A DNA stretch of 64,000 bases from Campylorhamphus procurvoides (GCA_013396655.1 WBMV01000830.1:14511-78510); one strand, 5' to 3'. Shown: positions 1 through 21,500, counted from the first letter of the stretch. The notes: generated from the sequence alone by a model not told the origin. Translations and numbers: made by a program.

Positions 1-387
<387 letters not shown>

Positions 388-660
388 GCCGGTGTCAAAA
401 CCCAGAAGTCCCCTCCTTGCTTGCTGATGTGGCGCTGCACCTTCAAGTCGAGATTTGGAAGGTGCCCAGCTCTGCCCCAGCACCTGGGAGGGTAGTCATT
501 GTCCCCCCGTTTGTCACCATGGGAGGGGACAGGGCTCTGCACTGCCCTGTCAGCTCTCAGCAGGACTGTTGGAATCACAGGGCAGCCGTAGCTGTGGGGG
601 AGCCACATGTCCTGTAATTTCTGCAGATTTCAATTAAATGCTTGGGCTGGGAGCAGAGCA
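388..660 (+). other. CCM2L: CCM2L 3' UTR and poly(A) signal
   Basis: Non-coding sequence after the CCM2L stop. An ATTAAA hexamer at 633-638 is the only good polyadenylation signal close to the stop, giving a short 3' UTR of about 260 bases. Inferred from sequence only. Confidence 0.5.
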
Positions 661-1780
661 GGTTCTTCGCCAAGTAAAGGCTGTTTTGGGGTGCAGGGGC
701 TGCTGCGGTGGGGGGATGAGCTGGGGCAGGAGGTTATTGGGCTGGGGCAGCTGCCCACTGCAGCGTCCCTGCAGTGTCACATGCAGGTCACTCCCAGAGT
801 CGGGGTGCTCCTGGCTGTTTCAGGCTCGCCCCAGCAGTACGAGGATGCTGGGACGAGAAGAGGCCACAGCTGCTGCTGGCGACGCCTGTGTGACACTCGT
901 CCGGCCGCGGGCTGCGGGTGTTTCACAAAAGGAAGTTCCTGCCCCGGGACCCGGCTTCCTGAAGCGCCGCCCTGCAGCCCCTCCGCCGCCGGCTGCTGGA
1001 CCTCAGCTGATGTCCCCTGGCCACCGTCCCGGGTCGATGGCCCCTGGCCACTGTAGCCACTTAACGTCCCATTGCTGATGGCCCGTAGCTGATGTCCCCG
1101 AGCCGATGTCCTTTGTCGGGGGACAATGCGACGGCGCTGCAGCCCCCCGCCGGTGTGTGGGCAGCAGTTGCCGGGGCTACCGCAACAACTTATTTTTTAT
1201 CTTAAAAAAATTTACATATGCAAACCCTCGTGAAGTGAGTTGCTCTTGCATCCTGGCTGCTTCCTCTGACACCCCGAGCCCAAGCAGCGCCGTGGTCAGG
1301 GTTCATGGCAGAGCCGTGGGTCCCCTTGCTGATGCTGTCCCCATCCCGAAATCAGGGGTGCTCTGGGTGACCCAGAGCAAACGCTGGAACACTGTGGAGC
1401 TGGATAGGGCAGCGGGAGAAGCTTTAGTACGGGAGTACCAGGGCCAGCAGGGACATCGCAAAGCCCAGGGACCACCCCCTCCCGCCGAGCTGAGCTTCAC
1501 AAACCCCATGCCCTCCACCCTCCATGTCCTGCACTCCATGGGATGCTCAGGGGGGTCTCTTCTTCTTCCTAGGGGCAGAGACCCAGGCTGACACCGTGGT
1601 CTGTGCTCCATCCGTGCCCCTCACTGCCCGCCATGACCCCGCACCAGCCCAGGAAACATCCTGGGGTCTCCGCTGGGGTGCCGGGACTCAAACGCGCACG
1701 GGGTCCCGGAGGCACCGGCTGGAGAAAAGGACTCTGACAGCCGTCGGGGGAGTTGCGTGGGGATGGGATATGTTTGCGGG
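661..1780. other. CCM2L-HCK intergenic region
   Basis: No supported gene. The stretch is GC-rich with short imperfect repeats of a GCTGATGTCCCC-like word near 1000-1110 and a T/A-rich patch at 1188-1220. An ETS-type GGAAGT core lies at 931-936. Long open frames on both strands from 1500 to 2470 reflect low stop-codon density in GC-rich DNA and match no family I recognise. Confidence 0.5.
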
Positions 1781-1849
1781 CGCCTGTGCGGTGCCTGTGT
1801 GGGAGGGTCCCCGCTCCCACCGCGGTACGGGAGGCACCGACCGCGTCCG

Positions 1850-2003
1850 CCCCGTCCGGCAGCACCGGCGGAGCCAGGGGAGGGGCCGTACCGTGAGGGG
1901 CGTGATCTTACCGGGGAGGCGCTGGGAGCGCAGCCGGGCAGAGCGGAGCGGCGGCGGCAGCCCGGGCTCCGGGACGGGGACTGGGAGTGGGACAGCGGCA
2001 GAG
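1850..2003 (+). promoter_or_regulatory. HCK: HCK promoter and probable non-coding exon 1
   Basis: A GC-rich block with GC-box-like GGGAGGGGCC leads to a strong splice donor, GAG|GTAAGA, at 2003/2004. The first HCK coding exon starts one base before its ATG (3563), so an upstream exon is required and this is the best candidate. The frame leading into the ATG is open through the 3' part of this exon and contains a CTG at 1981-1983 in good context. The transcription start is not visible directly; the left edge is approximate. Confidence 0.55.
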
Positions 2004-3563
2004 GTAAGAGCTCGGGCAGTAGAGACATGTGCGGACCCCCGAGGGCGGCGGGACAGGACAGAGGAGCCCCGCGGCCGGTCACGGGCAGCCCGGTGGATCC
2101 GTCCCGGCGCCCGGGGTGGTCCCGCTCAAAGCGGCGGCTCCTGTGTGACCGGGATGGGGCGATGGAGGGGAGTCCAGAGAGTCCCGGTGCAGCCCCAGGT
2201 GGGCACGATGTAGCCCCGACGAGGGGGTCCCTACTGGTGGCCTTGCAGGGGCTGTCGAGGACCTGCTGCTGCCCGCTCCGAGGGCATGGGGCAACATGGG
2301 CAGGGGGCTGCGGGCAGCTGTGCTCCCGGACGGATGGGCACCCCCAAGCAATCTGGTCCCCGTGACTGGGGACACTGCACGGACCCTGGGACATGGCTTT
2401 CCAGGATGTGATACACCAGGAATGCCAGCTATGCCACAGGAGCCGGTGGGAAGGCCATGGCCACACGGTCTGATTGGGTGCCAGCAGGACCCTTAGACCC
2501 CGAGGGGTGTTTGTGCTTCACTGGGTCAGATGCCCTGACCCAGTGTGGACAAACCCAGCAAGTACCAGCCGTGGTGCTGGTGAGGGGCACGGCTGAGTTT
2601 AACCCAGGAACTGTGTGGATTTGCCAGGATGGATCCAGCACAGTCCAGAGCCTGTGCCCAGTGAGGGGGACGAGCTTCACAGCTGCCATCACTGCTCCTA
2701 CTCTGCCCTGAGGAGTGGGGCTAATCCAGGCTTTGGCACGCAGGGAGGGACGAGGAATGACCATGGGGTGTTGAGGTGACAGTGATGTCCCTCGAGAGCC
2801 ATGGAAGTACAGCTGTGTTGTGCACATCGAGGGTTCAGCCCTGAGCTTCCTCCTTCACTGCCACCACCAGCACCTTCTCCTTTCTCTGTGCTCAGGTCTC
2901 CCCAACCAAAGGAAGTTCATTTGCGAGGGGTTTCCCATTCTTGCTGCTTCTTGCAGCAATTTCTTCCCACTGAGTTTTCTGGGGTGCTGGAGAAATTCGA
3001 GCATTTGCCTTCACCCTGGGTTGGCTGTTCAAGGCCACCCCATCCAGCAGAGAGCAGGGGAGCATGGCAGGGACCCGTGGTGGTGATGGGGGGGCCAAAG
3101 GCACTATTGGTGCTGTGTGGAGAGCCCTGAGCTGCGGGGGAGACCACTGTGATGGGTCCCACTTTGCAGAAGACACCAAGTGGCTCTCTGCTCCCACAGT
3201 GCCCAGTGCCTGCACCGTGTCCTGGATTAGGGAAGGGCTGTGCAGCTGCTCCACAGCAGCTGCTTTTGTCTGCCCCAAATTCACCTCCTGTCACGTCTCC
3301 AGGAGATCCCTTTTCCTCTCTGGCATGCCACTCTGCACCTTGGCACCTTGGCTGGGTACCTTGGCACCCTGTGGCTGCCACCGATTTTGGATCTGCGGGG
3401 GGAGTGGATCTCTCCCAGCCACAGCAGGGCATCAGGGTGGGCATCGTGGCCACGTGCTGGGCGGGAGCTGCTGGGAATGGGGCTGCAGCAGGGCTGGAGC
3501 GGGGCTACAGTGGGGCTTTCACCTCTGTCGCAATGGCCTCACTTCCCCTCCCTTGGCTGCAGC

Positions 3564-10842
<7,279 letters not shown>

Positions 10843-11790
10843 CACAGGATGCTTGGGGCCACACATCCTGCTCTTCCCTGTCCCACCCGTGCCCTGCTTC
10901 CCCCACCAGCCTGGCCCAGGAACCACAGCCTTCCCAGAGTGGCTGGGCTGGAAGCAGAGCAGGAGGAAGCCGTGCTCAGGATGGAGAGAGAAGCGATGTG
11001 TGGCTGTACCTTGTGCCTTTCCCAGGAGCTTGGGTGCCTGCGGGAAGTGCTGGCTGGACAGTGGTTGCCCACCATGGCATCTCCACAGGAGGAGGGACAG
11101 GGATGGGGCTGGGCCTGCTTTTGCTACAAAGTAAAAAACCCAAGTTCGTATTTTTGTTAATTCTTCTGAGATCTTATTGTAGTAGGTGCTTTAACTGCAC
11201 TGGCCTCTATGAACATGCAGTGCCTGTGCCCCACCTGGTCCCTTCGTGTCCCAGAGATCCCAGGGGATTCCCAGGCAGTGCAGCACTTTGACTCATCCTC
11301 AGCACAGGATCCTGGGGTTTGAATGTCGCTCCTGGGTTTTGGATGTCAAGTGCCATGGACACACATCCTCCTCTCTCTCTCCTGGGATTTCTTCCTCAGT
11401 GTTTTCACAGTGTCCCCTGTGCAGAGCACAGGTTTGGTGAGGCTGTGCAAGGGTGTGGGCAGTGTGTGCTGCAGGGATGCACAGACACAGACAGGCTATC
11501 CCTGGATGGATCCCCCTCCGCTTGCCCTGGGAAGAACCTCTGGAGCCCAAAGCCATGGCCCAAGGAGCCCTCTCCCCGTTTATTTTTAGTATTTAATGAC
11601 AGGTTATTTGGGGGAAAGAAGGAAGCAATATATATATATTTTAAGATAGCCCTGTACCTCTTACAGCAGGGACATCAGGGTTTGTGATTATATTTTCAAT
11701 ACCAAGAGGCAAAAAACGCCGATGCTTCAGCGCTTTTCTATCAGCCTTGGGAGATTCTTTTTGCAATCAATAAAGTATTTATCAGCCTCT
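10843..11790 (+). other. HCK: HCK 3' UTR and poly(A) signal
   Basis: Untranslated tail of HCK. AATAAA at 11769-11774 is the clearest polyadenylation signal, after an AT-rich stretch with a short (TA)n run near 11628. Transcription would end about 200 bases before the first TM9SF4 ATG candidates. Confidence 0.65.
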
Positions 11791-11799
11791 CCTCTGCTG

Positions 11800-12550
11800 G
11801 ACGTTCCTCCCGCTTCGCAGCCCGAGTGGGGCACACGGGGATAGGGCAAGGGTGGGAGATGGGGATGGGGCAAGGCTGGGATCCGGAGCATCCCCTCGGA
11901 GCATCTCCCGGGCCCGCGGACCGGCGAGGAGGGACCGGGCCGTTCGGATCGCCCCGGCCCCACTGCCTCATTGCCCGCACTAAACATGGCGGCCGCGGCG
12001 TCGTGACCGCCCTCCACGCTAGGGCTCCTGCCCTCAGCAAAGATGGCAGTGCAGGCCGCCGCTCCCNNNNNNNNNNNNNNNNNNNNNNNNGGGCCCGGCC
12101 TGTCCCGTCCCGGCCCGGGGCTCCGCCGCCGTCCGAGAGGGACACGGGCCCGCCCGCTGTCCGCGGGAGGCTCCCCGCTCCCGTCCGGGGCCCTGCAGCC
12201 GCGCCGTGTCTGCCGGCGCTGTCCCCGGCGGAGGGCAGAGCTCGGGCCGCTGCTCGGTGCCGGCGGGCCCCGCGCTCCTCGGCAGCAAAGCCGGCACCGG
12301 TTCGGGGGTCACGGCGCTGTCCCGGCAGGAGGGGCCGGGCCGGGCCGGGCCGGGCGCTGTGGGTTGTAGGGAGCGCCGGCACTTCTCTCCCCCTTCCCGT
12401 TCCCTTCGCCGAGCTCTGGAGGGGAGGCCTCGCCCTGGACCCGGTGCTGGTGCCAAGCAGAGAGGCTGTTGGCGCCGAGTGTGGTTTTCACAGGTATTCG
12501 GTACTGATTGTCGGGCTGTGAGCACCCGCTTCTTCCCCCGTCCCAACACT
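11800..12550 (+). promoter_or_regulatory. TM9SF4: TM9SF4 CpG-island promoter
   Basis: A very GC-rich, CpG-dense stretch directly after the HCK poly(A) signal. It contains an ATG at 11986 that opens only a six-codon frame (stop 12004-12006), an ATG at 12043 that could start the protein, and an N gap at 12067-12090. A bidirectional long open frame here is a GC artefact. Confidence 0.65.
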
Positions 12551-15500
12551 GCTGTCGTTATTACTGAGTTACACTCTGATCCCTCGGAGAGCTGAAGGTG
12601 TTCTTGGTGGGAATTTGCTAAGGTAGCTGAGCATCAGTGCCACCCCACGGAGGAGAAAACGAGCTGCTGGGACGTTCCTCACCTGCCTTGGAGTCTTGTA
12701 GTAGTAAAACGGATTTCCTCATGGCTTTCCTAGGGTGTTTCCGTGACAGTGCGGTACGGATAAAGGATGCGTGCTGATACAAAGGTCGCTGGTGACCAGG
12801 GCTGCGGTGTGAGGTGATTCACGGAGAAAGTGCCATTAGCACTCTGTGCGTCCTGTTAATGTGCCTGAGGGCAGAATGAAGGCTACGTGTGTGAGAGAGC
12901 TTTGGTGGATTTTTTTTCTTCCACGAAGTCGTGGGTTGTGTTTTTCCTCCTTTTATGTCACGGTATTCAAAAGTTTCAGTAAGTGGAAAGGGACAGCAAA
13001 CCTTGGCGAATCCATCTGGATCTGGCTTGTGTTTTACATGGGTTGTGTTTTCCCTGTTTTTCTTCAGTGCTGTCTGTGAAAGTTATCAGCTCTTGGTGAT
13101 GGCTGTTTGATGCCTCTCTTCCCCTTCTCTGACGAAAAGAGATGGGACAGTTGTCTATCATTTCATTCATGATATCCATGTTGTCATTTCCTACTTTCTT
13201 TTCTTCCCTTTGAACAAATACTGTGTTCTCTTCTGAAGTTCATGGGTGGATTGTGAAACTCTTAAGACCTAAACCATCCCTGCTGCATCACCAGCCCAAT
13301 TCAGTGCTCGAAATTGCTGCTGCTTTAGGGTTTCTTCAAGTCGCTGGCGGTGACTTGGGTAGGGACATCCTGGGTGTGCATGGCCTGGCCACAGATCCTG
13401 TGGGACATGTTGGAACTATTGCAGAGAGAAACTGCTGTTTCCCCTTTCCCATAAATAAATGTGGGAGTTCAGACTCTGGCAGTGGCAGCTGCAGGAGCCA
13501 TGGACTGTGGGGAAGCACATGTGTGTGGTAATAATTGCACGTTGTAGTGTCTCTTCATGCTGGGTCAGGCTGGGGTTTAGTGAGCAATTCCTTTGGTGAG
13601 GCAGCGTGGCTTGTGAGTCTCTTCTGTGAATTCACAGAGAGTGGCAACGTTGTTTAAGTCTTTCTGAGTGGGATGAATTAGAGAAACTCTGTCCTGAAGT
13701 TGTCTGCAAATCCCAAGTATAGTGATAATTATGCAGGAGTGCCTTCTTGGAGAGGGTTTGTGTGCCAACTCCTGGTTGCTGCGCAAAGGACAGGAAATAC
13801 TGTTAGAGTTGCTGCAAGGAAGGTTTGAGTTAATATCTTCTTAGAGCCAAATGCTTTGTTCTAAAGTTAATTACAGGAATAGATTTTCAGTATCTTCTTA
13901 GAGATCCCACAGACTTGAGAAAGCTGCCCTTGGAGGAGGGTGTGCCAGGCTGTGGGGGTGGTTGGTGAGCTGTGCTGGCAGCTCTGGCAGGGTCCTGCCT
14001 GCACCATGCCAGCTGCACCCGGGGTGACACGCTCTGCCTGGGCTTGTGCCATGATTTCCCCAGGATACATTCTGCCAGTGGGAGAGAGAAATTGGAGCGT
14101 GGCTCCTGTCAGGGGCCTGTATGCAGACAGAATATAGTGATGTTTGAAATAGATTTGTTTTTTCCCCTTTTTTAAAGACAGAGGTTTGCTTTCCTTCTGC
14201 AGGATTTTTGCTTGTGATGGATCTTTTCAGTCTGAGCAGTGCTGTGATTTGGGGGACAGGAGGGGGTGATTTTGCTCCTGCAGTTATTTCTCTTACTTAG
14301 ATCACATTCTTCTAAGAAAGGATCTGTCTGCATATGGGAAAATAATGAGGCTGAGTCAATACCAACTATTTTTGCCTACGTGCAGCTGGGTTTTTCTCAG
14401 TCTGGAGTTGTGCATATTTGTTGTGCTTCTTGTTGATTTCCTGGCACCTCAGATACAAGAGTGCTTTGTGCATGTGTTCTGAAATGTAAATAACTGATAC
14501 AGGCTAGGAAGGTTTGTGTCCTGTCTGCTGGAAGTGAGGGCCTCACAAGGGCACAATTACTGAATGAAAGCAGAGCTCCATCCTCTAAGTTCTGACCTTG
14601 CAGAGGAGATAACTCAGCTTCCAGATATCCCTCAGCGAGATGATCACCTGGCCAGGCCCATGAGTTACACAGGTGTTTTGGGTGGTGTCTTTGTTGCCAT
14701 TGCTAAAGATGCTGCCTTCCTATGGAGAAGATGAAGCACATCTGTCAGTACAAAAGCAAAGATCCTGACAAGAAGGAACCCCAGCACCAGGTTCCCTGTG
14801 CTCAGGAACCTGCACTGGACATTTCTTTCAAATTTCACTTCCAGAGCTCCCCCACCTGTTGCATAGCAGCATTCCCGTTCCTTGCTACCAACTGTTCTTT
14901 CCTGGCACAGCTTTCCAGAGTCACCCTCTTGTCTTTTCTGTTGCCTGGTGCTGCCTGAGTCATCATCATCTGTATGCAAAGAGCCTGATTTCTGCAAAAT
15001 TTTTGTCATAAAAAATTTCATCTTCTGCATGTTCACGTGTCTCTTGAGCATGTGCTGAAGTTCTGTCCTGGTCTTGTCACCTCCAAGCCCTCTGGGGCAA
15101 GGGGGGCACCAGTCAGACCAGTATTGAAGCCCAGCCAGTTTTAACAAGAGTTTGTCCCAGATGGAGGTTTTTGCCTTCTCCAAGTGCATTTGGCTCTGCT
15201 TAGAATAGATCTGAAAATCCCCCTTGTAATCAAAAAAGATCACAGAATCACAGAATGGTTTGAGTTGGAAGGCACCTGATCTTCTTCCACCCCCCTGCCA
15301 TAGCAGGGACACTTTTCACTAGACCAGGTTGCTCCAAGCCCCGTCCAACCTGGCCTTGAACACTTCTAGGGATGGGGTATCAACAGCTTTTCTGGGCAAC
15401 CTGTGCCAGGACCTCATCACCCTTAATAAAGACATTCATTAAGAATTTCTTCCTAATACCTAATCTAAACCTAATCTCTATCAGTTTGAAGCTATTCCTC

Positions 15501-18500
15501 CTTGTCCTGTCACTGCTCTGATAAACAGTCTCCAGGTACTGAAAGGCCACATGTATCTGATGATTCAGTATTAACGTTTTCTACAGGTATCTAACAATTG
15601 CATTTTAAATACATTTTAGACTTTACTCCCCCAATATTTATGGCTTTTTTTTTTTATCTTGCTCAGTTCCAGTAATTCTGGATGCTGTGTTGTCCCTTGC
15701 TGGTGTCTGGGCCAAATGTACCTTCCTCCCCTTAGAATAAGGGAGATGATGAAGAGGAAGGGGTGTGGGGGCAATAAATACAGTTGGGGTTTTTTTAATG
15801 AAGATTTTTTTTTTTCCTCAGCTTGGGGAAGGATCCCCAGGATAGTGTTGCTGTTTGTCCACACCCTGTCTGTGGATGCCAAGCTCAGGAGTGTTCCCTC
15901 CGGTGTTGTGTGCCAGGCTGACTGTGCTGAGGACACACAGAAACAGCAGGGATTCGGTTTGTTACAGCTGCAGCATTAGCTCCAGAGTTGTTCCAAGCCA
16001 AGCTCCAGGTTTTGTGTGGTTTTCCAGTGGTGCTGGTCCATGCAGGGAGTTTGGGAGAAGGGACTGGAGGTAATGGTGCTGTGAGATTACACCAGAGCTG
16101 ATGTCTTAATCCAGGCAAGCTGCTTCTGGCTAATACTCTTTAAAGCTCAATTTTCATTTCACAACCTTCCTGCCCATCCTGGAGCTGGGTCACCTGAGGT
16201 AACGGGATGGGCTGAGGTGGCAGCAAGGTGTGTTAAATAAATGGTTTGCTGTTGGTGTGCAGGGTCTGGGTTCTGTTGGAGCCCTGGTGGAGATGGAACC
16301 TTCCAGCCTGACCTGTCACCCTGCTCCCTAAGAAAGAGAGTTTTTTGCTGTGTTACCAAGTCATGTTGTTGCCCAGAGGGGTAAGGAAAGAAAGGAGTGG
16401 AGAAGGAGGGAGCAGTGATGTGAGCATCCCTTTGGGTACAGTTGCTTTGGTGTCACACCTGTCCCCACAACAACTATTCTGCTGCATGTAGCAGCACATG
16501 AGCATCTCTAAGTGGCTCCAGGGTAACTGCTGCCATGCAGAGCTGACAGGCATCCAGTGCCAGGACCACAGCCTTCCTCTGTACTAATCCACGGAGTTCT
16601 CCAACACAGGGAACTCAGATGAGTGGGAGCAGAGAAGTCAGGTCCGCTTGATGCCCATAAAAAGTGCATTTTTCTTGTGGTTGAGCAAAGCCAAAGTTTT
16701 CTTAATAGCAGATGAGAAGGCAAAGGCACCTAGAGCGGAAAGTGACTTGATGAGAGTCACAAAACAAAGTTACTAATAACTTTTGTGAATTTAATTTATG
16801 TTTAATCACTTGACAGTGCAGTCTGGATGAGCACTTCCAGTGTTGTTGGCAATTCTGATGTTCCTGTGTTTCTGTTACATTTTACTGTTTCTTCTCCTTT
16901 TTGCAGGAAAGGCTAAGATACATGCTGGTCTTGCTGTTGTTGCTGCACAGTACAGACTCATTCTATGTACCCGGGGTGGCTCCTATCAACTTCCACCGCA
17001 ATGATCCTGTAGAGATAAAGGTAAGATGGACTTGCAGCTGTGTTAGTCTGTTTGGGTTGTGTTTTCTTGTCTTTTGGTTTTCTATCATTCTTTATGTCCG
17101 AGTAGCTAAGTGGGGCTGGAAAGTCAATTTGTAAAAACTACTAAATGTTTGGGGGCAGATATAGTCTCAGTTTCACAACATTTTGGTGAATGGAACAGTG
17201 GTGTTGGGGGCAAGCAGCCTTCAAGTGGTTACTGTCATCATCTTACACTTGGTTCCCAATACTATGATTCTTTTCCTTGCCCCTGCTGTCTTCTGCCAAA
17301 TTCCTTCAGCAGTTGCACCAAAGTCTTCAAGGTGTTTCTCCATGTGGGAAAAGAGCCCCTTTTTCACTGTGGCTTTGAAATTAATTTAATTTTTCCAGCA
17401 TTATACTGACTCTCAAAGTACCTACAGAGTGCCTTTGGGTGGAAGGTGAACTGTAGAATAGAGAAGTGATTCGAGTCTGACCTTCTTAATTTTCTCTTCT
17501 ACCTGGTTTACTCATGTTATGCCTTCAGTACCAGGGAAACCTATGATAAGCCCTTCCCAAGTGGAGGTGTTTGTCCTTGAGCCTTGCAGATCTTACAGCC
17601 CAGCTTTGGTGGGAGCTGTTCCGGTGCAGCATTGCTGGTACTGAATGACAGAGCTGCTACACCCATCCAGGAAGAAGCCAGGCTTTGCTTCCAGACATGA
17701 GTGATTTATAGCCCATTTCATTTATTTTTCTAAAGCTGTGGCCTCTGTCTCAGCAAATCCAGCACCCACGGGGCTCCTGAGGTTGGCAGCTCCCATGTGA
17801 AGCACAGCACACTCTTCTCTTTGGCCACAGGCTGCAAGACACAGGCTATTTTTAAGCAAATGAGACTTGCCTGTGGCTGCAGTAAGCTTCCCAGAAGAAG
17901 GGGGTATTGGAATGGCTGTTCTCAAAGGGATTTCAGGAGCCAAATACTCCCTCAAGTGCTAAGGCAAATCAGTGTTTTTGCCAGTGCTCTTCCAATAAAT
18001 GAGCTTGGCTGTGTTACAAAACACTTCTGTTTTTCAGAGCAACTGTGGCCTTGGCTATTGTGGTATGTCTCTGCACTTCCCTTCTGTCCTGTGATTTGTG
18101 GGAACTGTCCAGGAATGTTAGGGGTTTGTCACCAACCCTTTTTCTCCCCAGTCTCATGGCTCTCTGACTTTCCTTGCAGAGATTAAAATTGCTGAATTTT
18201 TCATAGCCCTGGAGGCCAGACAGGACACAGGAGGTCCAGTGGGACATGAAATATGACTCTTGAATCTCTTTTGAGCTCTGAGACATAAATTTGTGAAACC
18301 ACCAATATTTCTCTGTGAATGAATTTCTACTAAATTGTAACGTAGGGAATATACACTAGGAATGGTGCCAAAGGAAATCAAGCTGGAGATCTCTTGGGAA
18401 CATGTGTCTCTATTATTATTTTTAATATTAGCAGTAGTATCTTCTAAAAGTGAGCATTACAGGAGGTGTCTTGAAGTAAGCATCAGCTTCTGAGAGGTCA

Positions 18501-21500
18501 GAAAATTGTCTGGAGTTCTTTCCTGGGATAATCCTTCTATTCTTCCTGCAGGCTGTGAAGCTGACCAGCTCCCGGACCCAGCTGCCATATGAGTACTACT
18601 CACTACCCTTCTGCCAGCCCAGCAAGATAACCTACAAGGCTGAGAACCTCGGTGTGTACCTGTCAGACAGCACAGTCCCACAGTGGGGGGGGTGTTTACA
18701 GGGGTAAAAGCAATTGGAAATGTCACCTCTGACGAGCTATGAGGAGAACCTGCTTCCTTTGATTCACTCTGTGCTGGCTGTTTGCAAATTGGGGTGTCCA
18801 AATGTCTTTCCTGAGGACAGCATGTAACCTCTTTCCTGAGTAGTGCTTGATACTTCCAGAAAACCAGCTAAACTGTCCTTCAGTCAGATCCTTGCACGTG
18901 TGGTCCCTCCAGCTGCACAGTGCCTGATAGCAGAAAGCCTGGCAGTCTCCAACCCTGCCCATATTTTCCTGTTTTCCAGGTGAAGTTCTTCGTGGGGACC
19001 GAATTGTTAATACACCTTTCCAGGTTTCCATGAACGTGGAGAAGAAATGTGAAGTTCTGTGTAACTTGCCCAACAAGCCAGTCATTCTGACAGTGGAACA
19101 GAGCAAGCTGATCGCAGAGCGCATCAGGGAGGATTATTACGTCCACCTGTGAGTCACCTCAGGCGTGGGTTTGGGTCAGAGGGGATTTGGTGCTGTGGAC
19201 AAATTTGATCTGAAATCTGTGTTTTCAGCATTGCTGATAACCTCCCTGTGGCAACACGGCTGGAGTTTTATTCCAATCGTGAGGAAGAGGAGAAGAAGAA
19301 GGAGAAGGATGTGCAGTTCGAGCATGGATATAGGCTTGGGTTTATGGACGGTAACAAGGTAGAGCATTGAGGTGCTGTCTGAGGTTGCCTGGAAGAGATC
19401 TGGGTGTCTGTCAGAGGGTGTTAGAGGTCTGCCAGGGAGTATGAGAGTTGGGAACTCAACCAAAAGGTTTTATAAAGAGTGGAAATACAAGAGAGGGATC
19501 TCTCATGGGAAGCAGGGGATGGGTGCTGAACTGTTGGTACAATAGCCAGGAGTCTTGCCTGGGACTCACTGTGTAACTTTGGACATGCTCATGCAGTGGT
19601 TTCCCCTCAGCAGAGCAAAGGCACTGTGCCCCCAAGGCTGGCTGATCTCTGACATTGGAGTGTCTTTAGTTTTCCACAGTGAAGCTGTTTTCTGCAGCTG
19701 TTGCTTCTCAGCTTTGCCTCTTCCTCTCCTGGAGTGCTAACGTTTTATTTCATGTCACTGTTTCAGTTCTACCTGCACAACCACCTCTCCTTCATCCTTT
19801 ACTACCACCGAGAGGATGTGGAAGAGAGCCAGGAGCACACCTACAGGGTGGTGCGCTTTGAGGTGATTCCCCAAAGCATTAAACTAGAAGGTAAGAGATG
19901 CCTGGGGAGGGGAGAAAGGGGGAAGAGTCTCCTGTAGGAACAAGAGTTGGATGCCACTGGTGTATCAGGGTGCCAGTTTTTGCTTCACAGGGCACAGAAA
20001 TGAAATTTCTGTCCAAATTATATGAATAAACCCCTTTGTTATTAAGGGAGTACCAACAATAGAGAGATATCCTTGAACTGCAATCCATGGAAAAATAATT
20101 TCCAGTAAAAAGATCTGAGTGTGAGGTTTTGAGGTTGGATTTTTGTGCGCTGTGTCATCTAGCATGAAGCACGCCTGGCATGTAGCTCTTGTGGTGCTGA
20201 TCTCCCTGACTGGGACACCGTGTGCTCATCCAGGGACACACAGGATGTTTGGAACTGTTCCAGGGGGATTGAATTCTGAAAATGATGGTTAGGGGAAAAC
20301 ACTCTACCTCAATAAGCCCAAGATGAAAGAGGTGTCTCGAAGGGCAGTTGCTCATAGTGGGTATCACCCCATGCAGCTCTCCTCTGGCAGAGCAGACTCT
20401 GCTGCAGAGGTCTTTTTTCTCAGCATATCATCATGTGGAATGGAGGATTTGTTCATGGTCTAGATCCTTGGCTTCAGAACCTCTGGCTTTTATCCTTCCA
20501 GTTAAGGACAGCCCTGTGCATAGTTTTCCTGAAAGTTTGTTAATGGTGCTCCACTGCTGGTCAGGAGAATAGTTTTACAAACTGCAGAGCAGGTGAGCAA
20601 GGAGTGAGTGCTTCCCCACAGTACCTGGAATAACTGCAGCCCAGTGCCCTAAGGGTGATGCTCCATGGGAGAGGTGATGCCTGAGGGGAGGGCTGACTGT
20701 GTGTGCCATGTTTTCCTTTACAGACTTGAAGGCTGATGAGAAGAGCATGTGTACCCTGCCTGAAGCCACAGGCTCTGCCCCCCAGGAAATAGATCCTACT
20801 AAAGAGAACCAGTTGCTCTTCACTTACTCTGTGCACTGGGAGGTGAGGCAGTACTGGGGAGCTGGCTGGCAGTGATGCTCGAGGTGTGTGTCAGAGGTGT
20901 TGTGGAAGACATTGGGAATGTGCTGATTGAGAAGAATTCTTCTGTTTTTTCAGGAAAGTGACATTAAGTGGGCTTCCCGCTGGGACACATACCTGACCAT
21001 GAGTGACGTGCAGATTCACTGGTTTTCTATCATTAACTCAGTTGTGGTCGTCTTTTTCCTTTCAGGTGAGTGGATATGTTGGGTGGGGAAGGCTTTGCCA
21101 GTATCTGCAGGGAATTTACTTTAAGCAGATGGCTGGAGGAGGATGAACCTGGTCAGACAGGGCAGGAAACCAACATCAGCACTGAAAACCTCCCGGTTCA
21201 GACAGTGCCCTGTGGGGTCAGGCAGTTACCCACCTCACTGGGGTCATTGAGAGAGTATGTGGTTAATGCACATCTTGCATGACCATACTTAAATTTAAAA
21301 AAAACCCACAGGAAAGCCACAGTGCCCATTCCTGTTGGAATACTGCCTTCCCTACTCCATGGGGTTTTGGTTTTGTCTTTGCTGATTACTCAAGACCTCC
21401 TCTCCCAGGCAGAACAGTGTGTTAGTGGGAGCCATGTAGTTGCACAGTGTAAGAGCAGCACAGCCATGTAGGAGCCTCTGAGCTGAACACAGTTTGTGCT

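Noticed and set aside
1621..2466. A 281-codon minus-strand open frame near the HCK promoter
   Set aside because: GC-rich DNA with few stop codons; Pro/Ser/Arg-rich composition, no recognisable domain, and it overlaps the HCK first exon on the other strand.
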